Assembly (NCBI GenBank): GCA_937959285.1
Contig: CALGAR010000064.1
Span: 62,001 to 126,000, forward strand
DNA from: an uncultured Bryobacterales bacterium
GTDB taxonomy: Bacteria > Acidobacteriota > Terriglobia > Bryobacterales > Bryobacteraceae
Direction of reading: 5' to 3'
Length of the DNA stretch: 64,000 nucleotides
The notes beneath the pieces are model-generated. The model saw only the letters and a program-made list of their open reading frames with translations, ran no database searches and was not told the DNA's origin. The translations under genes were made by a program, and so were the position numbers. Positions 60,137 to 64,000 of this stretch are shown piece by piece (positions within the stretch are counted from its first letter, which is position 1; every line of letters begins with the position of its first letter).

Positions 60137-61548
60137 CTCCAACAAGCAGATATGAGGATCTGAGCCCGGAGGAATTCCGGCGGCTCGGTTATGAAGTGAT
60201 TGACTGGATTGCCGACTATCTGGAGGATGTGAGAAGCCGCCCTGTGCTGCCGGACGTAAAGCCCGGCGAATTGGTCGACAAGCTGCCCGCATCGCCGCCC
60301 GAGCACGGTTCGGACATCGAGGACATCTTCGACGACTTCCGCCGAATCATCCTGCCGCATGTCACCCACTGGAACCATCCTCGCTTTATGGCCTATTTTT
60401 CGATCTCCGCATCCGCGCCCGGCATTCTTGCCGAAGCGCTGATTGCCGCGTTGAATACCAACGGCATGGTATGGAAGTCAAATCCGGCTGGAACGGAGCT
60501 GGAAGAGGTGACGCTGGGATGGATTCGCGAGTGGCTTGGCCTTCCGTCCCATTACTTCGGCATCATTCATGACACCGCATCCACCAGCACCATGCATGCT
60601 ATCGCTGCCGCGCGCTGCTGGGCGGATCCCGGCGTGCGTTTCACAGGCAGCTCTCGCGGCCTGACTCTCTACACTTCCCAGGAGGCTCATTCTTCTGTCG
60701 AAAAAGGCGCGATTGCGATTGGAATCGGTCAGGATAACGTACGTAAGGTGCCGGTGGACTCCGACTACCGGATGTGTCCGAAACGGCTGCGGGAGATGAT
60801 CCGCCAGGACCGCGACGCGGGTAAAAGACCCTTCTGCGTTGTCCCGACTATCGGAACCACATCGACAACGAGCATCGACCCGGTGCCGGCAATCGCCGAC
60901 ATCGCCGAGCAAGAGAGGCTATGGATGCACGTCGACGCCGCCTATGGCGGGGCAGCGGCGGTGGTTCCCGAGCTAAAGCATCTGCTCGAAGGGTGTGAGC
61001 GAGCGGATTCGATTGTAATGAATCCTCACAAGTGGTTCTTCACGCCCCTTGACCTGAGCGCTTTCTACACACGCCACCCGCAGGTCCTGCGAGACGCCTT
61101 CTCTCTGGTTCCTGAATACTTGCGCACGCAAGCCGACCCGCGCGCCGTGAACTACATGGACTACGGCGTCCCGCTCGGGCGGCGGTTCCGAGCATTGAAG
61201 CTGTGGTTTGTCCTCCGATATTTCGGACGCGAAGGCATGGCAGCGATCATTCGGAATCACATCAGGTGGGCGGGGGAGCTTGCTGAGCTGATCCGGCGGA
61301 GCGAGCATTTCGAACTGACCGCCCCTGTGACCCTGTCGCTTGTGTGCTTTCGTTATCGGGGAACCGACGAGCAGAACCAGCAATTGCTTGAAGAAATTAA
61401 TCGCTCCGGAGCGGTGTTCCTGTCTTCGACGACGGTGAACGGACGCTTTATGATCCGCCTCGCTATCGGGAACCTCCGTACGACCAGAGACGACGTCATG
61501 GCTGTGTGGGACCTGATTCAAACAACGGCTGCGCGAATGTTTGCGTAG
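60133..61548 (+). CDS. PLP-dependent aromatic-L-amino-acid decarboxylase family protein
   Basis: The 471-residue protein matches group II decarboxylases: LPHVTHWNHPRFMAYF, VWKSNPAGTELEEVTLGWIREWLGLP, YTSQEAHSSVEKGAIAIG, WMHVDAAYGGAAAVVPE and the PLP lysine Lys300 in MNPHKWFFTPLDLSAFY. It decarboxylates tyrosine/tryptophan/DOPA-type amino acids to amines; the exact substrate is open. Its ATG overlaps the esterase stop. It is convergent with the spermidine-synthase-like gene. Confidence 0.92.
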   Translation: MTPTSRYEDLSPEEFRRLGYEVIDWIADYLEDVRSRPVLPDVKPGELVDKLPASPPEHGSDIEDIFDDFRRIILPHVTHWNHPRFMAYFSISASAPGILAEALIAALNTNGMVWKSNPAGTELEEVTLGWIREWLGLPSHYFGIIHDTASTSTMHAIAAARCWADPGVRFTGSSRGLTLYTSQEAHSSVEKGAIAIGIGQDNVRKVPVDSDYRMCPKRLREMIRQDRDAGKRPFCVVPTIGTTSTTSIDPVPAIADIAEQERLWMHVDAAYGGAAAVVPELKHLLEGCERADSIVMNPHKWFFTPLDLSAFYTRHPQVLRDAFSLVPEYLRTQADPRAVNYMDYGVPLGRRFRALKLWFVLRYFGREGMAAIIRNHIRWAGELAELIRRSEHFELTAPVTLSLVCFRYRGTDEQNQQLLEEINRSGAVFLSSTTVNGRFMIRLAIGNLRTTRDDVMAVWDLIQTTAARMFA

Positions 61549-61559
61549 CTACTTAGTAG

Positions 61560-63608
61560 CTACTTAATGATCCGGAACAGGTTGGAGTAGTCGTCCGTCC
61601 ACAGCGGAGCGTCAGGCCGCGACAGAAGCGGCGCGCCATTGTGAAACGGAAGGCTGGTGATCCTGGAGTAGTCGGAGGCTAGTAACACCCAGGTCGTTCC
61701 GTAACATTCACCGTCCTTCGAATCGTCCGTATCAACCACTACAGCGGCTTTCCCAAGGTCGCGGGCAGCGGCGCCCACCACCGGAATGAGGTCAAGAAAG
61801 CGGTTCGACACGTGCAAAGCGAGGATCCCGTCCTGCGCCAGGTGGCGGAAGTAAAGCAGCATTGCCTCCCGCGTGAGGAGATGCACGGGAATCGAATCGC
61901 TGGAGAAGGCGTCGACTGCAAGGACGTTGTAAGACTGCGGAGGTTCCCGTTCCATCGATTGCCGCGCGTCACCGAGGACAACTTCAATCGATGCCCGCGA
62001 GTCGCTCAGATAGGTGAACTCTTTCTTCGCCACCTCAACGACCAGTGGATTGATTTCGTAAATCCGCATCACGTCTCCAGGCCGGCCGTACGCTGCGAGC
62101 GTGCCGGTACCGAGCCCGACAACGCCAATGCGGCGGGGCCCGGCATAAGCCGTAAGCTGCAATGCCTGAGCCACTCCGCTTTCCGCGCAGTAGTATGTCG
62201 TGGGCTTCCTGCGCAGTTGCGGGTTCAGCCACTGCTCGCCATGCGTGATCGAACCGTGGAGCAGAAGGCGGTAAGCGTCCTCCTCGTGCGCTTCGCCCGT
62301 CTGCCGGACTCGAAGCAGGCCGTAGAAATTGCGGCCGACATACCGGTAGTCCTTCACATGCTCCTCCGCCACGACAAACACAAATGTGAGCAGAACGGCG
62401 GCGGGCATCACGACTCCCGTCGATATTGGCTTCCAGTGCCACCCATCGGCACGGGACTCGTCACGATGTAGAAGCACCGCTGCGAGGATGACGGAGAGCG
62501 CCAGCGCCGTGTGAAATTCGAAGTAGCCTCGGAAGACAAGGGGAGCCATCAGGCCGACAAAAACGCCTCCTAACGCGCCTCCAAGGGCAATCATCAGGTA
62601 GAAGGAGGTGAGGTAGCGCGCGGGCGGCTTCAGCCGCACCAGTTCGCCGTGACAGAACATGCAGCAGACAAAGAAGGCGAGAAGAAGGAGCGGAATGATC
62701 AACTTCAGGTCCGGCTGTTCGACAGCGCCCCAGAGGAAGTAGGTCATCGCAGCCAGGGAAGGAGTCAAAAGACCGAGGAAAAGCCGCCGGTGGTACCAGT
62801 CTCTGCCGTCAAAGCAAAGGATGAAGGTCAGCAAGTAAAGCGACAGGGGTGCGATCCACAGGAAGGGTACGGATGCTATGTCCTGGCAGAGGTAGTTCGT
62901 TACTGACAGCAGCAGCATGGAGGCACAGGCGGAAAGCAGCAGCCACATGACGTAATAACCCCGGGCTGGCGCCTCTGAGGAGCTGCCGTCTCCCCACCCC
63001 TGGTCTGCCGCTTGCGGAATCTTCGCTGTCGCATGCCGTAGCGTGTATATGGCCGTGGATCCGCAGAGGAGGGCAAAGAGCCAGTATCCGCCCGACCACG
63101 ACAACGCCTGCCATCGCGTGGAAAGCAGCGGCTCAATCAGGAATGGATAGCTGAGCAGCGCGAGCATCGAAGCCAGATTCGACAGCGCAAACAGCCGGTA
63201 GGGCACGGCGCTTGCCCGGGCGCGAACATACCAGGACTGAAGGAGAGGGCCGGTGGTCGACAGCAGCAAATATGGCAATCCGACGCTCGTCGCCAGCAGC
63301 GCGAGAATTCTGGGAATCGGATCCTCCGAGCCTGTAGGGCGCCAGCTGATCGACGGCGCAAGCGGCAGCGTAAGAGTAGACGCGGAAATCAGCGCACAAT
63401 GCAGCGAAACCTGCGCGCGCAAGGAAAGCCGGCGGACTTTATGAGCGTAGAGATAGCCCGCAACCAGAGCCGTCTGAAAGAACAGCATGCACGTCGTCCA
63501 GACCGCCGCTGTTCCTCCGAACCATGGCAGAATTACCCGCGCGATGATCGGTTGAACCTGAAACAGTAGGAAGGCGCTGATGAAAATGGTAAGAGCGTAC
63601 AGGACCAA
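61560..63608 (-). CDS. Membrane-fused spermidine-synthase-like protein
   Basis: The 682-residue protein has a TTG start. The first ~400 residues hold many hydrophobic helices (ISAFLLFQVQPIIARVILPWFGGTAAVWTTCMLFFQ at the start). The C-terminal ~250 residues are a spermidine-synthase-type methyltransferase fold: RIGVVGLGTGTLAAYGRPGDVMRIYEINPLVVEVAK, ASIEVVLGDARQSM and YNVLAVDAFSSDSIPVHLLTREAM. Whether it aminopropylates a polyamine is unproven; the membrane-fused family is widespread and largely uncharacterised. speA at 43891 supplies agmatine upstream in the same general pathway. Confidence 0.87.
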   Translation of the reverse strand: MVLYALTIFISAFLLFQVQPIIARVILPWFGGTAAVWTTCMLFFQTALVAGYLYAHKVRRLSLRAQVSLHCALISASTLTLPLAPSISWRPTGSEDPIPRILALLATSVGLPYLLLSTTGPLLQSWYVRARASAVPYRLFALSNLASMLALLSYPFLIEPLLSTRWQALSWSGGYWLFALLCGSTAIYTLRHATAKIPQAADQGWGDGSSSEAPARGYYVMWLLLSACASMLLLSVTNYLCQDIASVPFLWIAPLSLYLLTFILCFDGRDWYHRRLFLGLLTPSLAAMTYFLWGAVEQPDLKLIIPLLLLAFFVCCMFCHGELVRLKPPARYLTSFYLMIALGGALGGVFVGLMAPLVFRGYFEFHTALALSVILAAVLLHRDESRADGWHWKPISTGVVMPAAVLLTFVFVVAEEHVKDYRYVGRNFYGLLRVRQTGEAHEEDAYRLLLHGSITHGEQWLNPQLRRKPTTYYCAESGVAQALQLTAYAGPRRIGVVGLGTGTLAAYGRPGDVMRIYEINPLVVEVAKKEFTYLSDSRASIEVVLGDARQSMEREPPQSYNVLAVDAFSSDSIPVHLLTREAMLLYFRHLAQDGILALHVSNRFLDLIPVVGAAARDLGKAAVVVDTDDSKDGECYGTTWVLLASDYSRITSLPFHNGAPLLSRPDAPLWTDDYSNLFRIIK

Positions 63609-64000
63609 TCACTTCTAAGGCTACAACGATTTACCCTGCCATGCTCTTCCCGTTCACAAGATTCTAAACTTGTATACAAAGGGCTGCTTTCGGATGGCGG
63701 CCGAAATCACTTGAATCTGACCGAGTCTATGGAAAAGAGGAATTATCCGTGTCTTGTGTCTTCAAATGATTGCGGTTTCGCTAGTGTCCTCGTCCCAGCC
63801 GCTGTACACAGATGGCTGCTCCCGAGAGTACACAGAACGCGCAGGTGACGGCTAGCATGTACGGCGTATGGCATCGACACGTAGGCAGGACAGATCGGCT
63901 TTCAGGGGAGAACCCGGCATCGCATATGCTAGCGTCCACAAAGGCACGCGCGAACTCAAACCCGAGGGAGCTCACAAGCTCAATGGATCGCACAAGCTCA
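63609..64000. other. Gene-poor end of the window with a ferredoxin-leader-like element
   Basis: No convincing gene is seen in these 392 bases. They contain TTTCGG/CCGAAA (63688-63706, a hairpin with a 7-base loop). TTGAATCTGACCGAGTC (63711-63727) and GAAAAGAGGAATTATCCG (63732-63749) closely resemble the leader of the ferredoxin gene (46902-46957) but are followed by a stop after five codons. A 10-base direct repeat CACAAGCTCA lies at 63973-63982 and 63991-64000. A minus-strand open frame at 63781-63993 has no supporting features. Confidence 0.5.

Noticed and set aside
61546..61564. Repeated TAGCTACT and the palindrome AGTAGCTACT around the two convergent stop codons.
   Set aside because: Too short to be more than chance; no stem long enough for a terminator and no T tract.
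63781..63993. A 70-codon minus-strand open frame near the right edge.
   Set aside because: No ribosome site, no recognisable motif, and an odd composition; not supported as a gene.

Overview
The window looks like chromosomal core and near-core DNA of a GC-rich, Gram-negative bacterium. It is most likely an acidobacterium of the Solibacter/Bryobacter type. This is inferred from gene content, not from a marker-gene search: LPS export (LptE), a TonB-dependent receptor, several secreted Gfo/Idh/MocA and TIM-barrel sugar enzymes with twin-arginine-like leaders, many secreted TPR/HEAT proteins, an ECF sigma cassette with a secreted partner, and a small basic protein family familiar from acidobacterial genomes. 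I see no insertion sequence, prophage, CRISPR array, tRNA or rRNA.

Layout. 1-2.7 kb: end of a sugar isomerase-like gene, tatA/B, tatC and a small basic protein. 2.7-4.6 kb: methyltransferase, NYN-domain nuclease-like protein, rpsT. 4.6-10.4 kb (minus): membrane and envelope operon psd-pssA-(degenerate Asd-like)-lptE-holA, preceded by a GT39-like membrane protein. 10.5-19.4 kb: der, an NCS1 permease, two small unknowns with a MidA-type methyltransferase, a tiny Lys/Ala-rich histone-like peptide with its own strong promoter, rlpA, a sigma-54 activator, glgA, trxA. 19.5-28.7 kb: ilvD, Gfo/Idh oxidoreductase, glycerophosphodiesterase, SDR, POTRA/HEAT protein, TPR-thioredoxin protein, a decayed SDR fragment, a TIM-barrel protein, galU. 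28.8-34.5 kb: TPR protein, TonB-dependent receptor, two secreted repeat proteins, rnc, a small HMA-like protein. 34.5-40.4 kb: korA-korB-trmJ (minus) divergent from an ECF sigma/anti-sigma/secreted-protein cassette. 40.5-43.9 kb: a three-gene signalling module (receiver-flavoprotein fusion, cNMP-domain histidine kinase, UBP-type zinc finger). 43.9-50.6 kb: speA, SDR, ferredoxin, queD, dinG-like helicase, gapA. 50.8-53.4 kb: GHMP kinase-CPBP protease-BamE-like operon. 53.6-64 kb: PilZ protein, E1 beta/alpha of a 2-oxoacid dehydrogenase, Gfo/Idh oxidoreductase, DapA-like aldolase, esterase, aromatic amino acid decarboxylase, membrane-fused spermidine synthase, and a gene-poor end.

How it works together. 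The Tat translocase at the left end fits the several RR-leader enzymes further on. KorAB needs a ferredoxin, and a 7Fe-type ferredoxin is encoded about 9 kb away. Many neighbours are translationally coupled by ATGA stop/start overlaps, and in one case apparently by CTGA.

The strongest candidate for an under-described system is 40528-43869. There a response-regulator receiver is fused to a glutaredoxin-like and a thioredoxin-reductase-like domain, and both cysteine active sites are missing. The gene is coupled to an unusual cNMP-binding histidine kinase and followed by a bacterial ZnF-UBP (ubiquitin-tail-binding fold) protein. Other notable points are the Cys-free aspartate-semialdehyde-dehydrogenase-like protein inside the phospholipid/LPS operon, the 23-residue histone-tail-like peptide gene, and a ferredoxin leader element that recurs 17 kb away without a ferredoxin gene.
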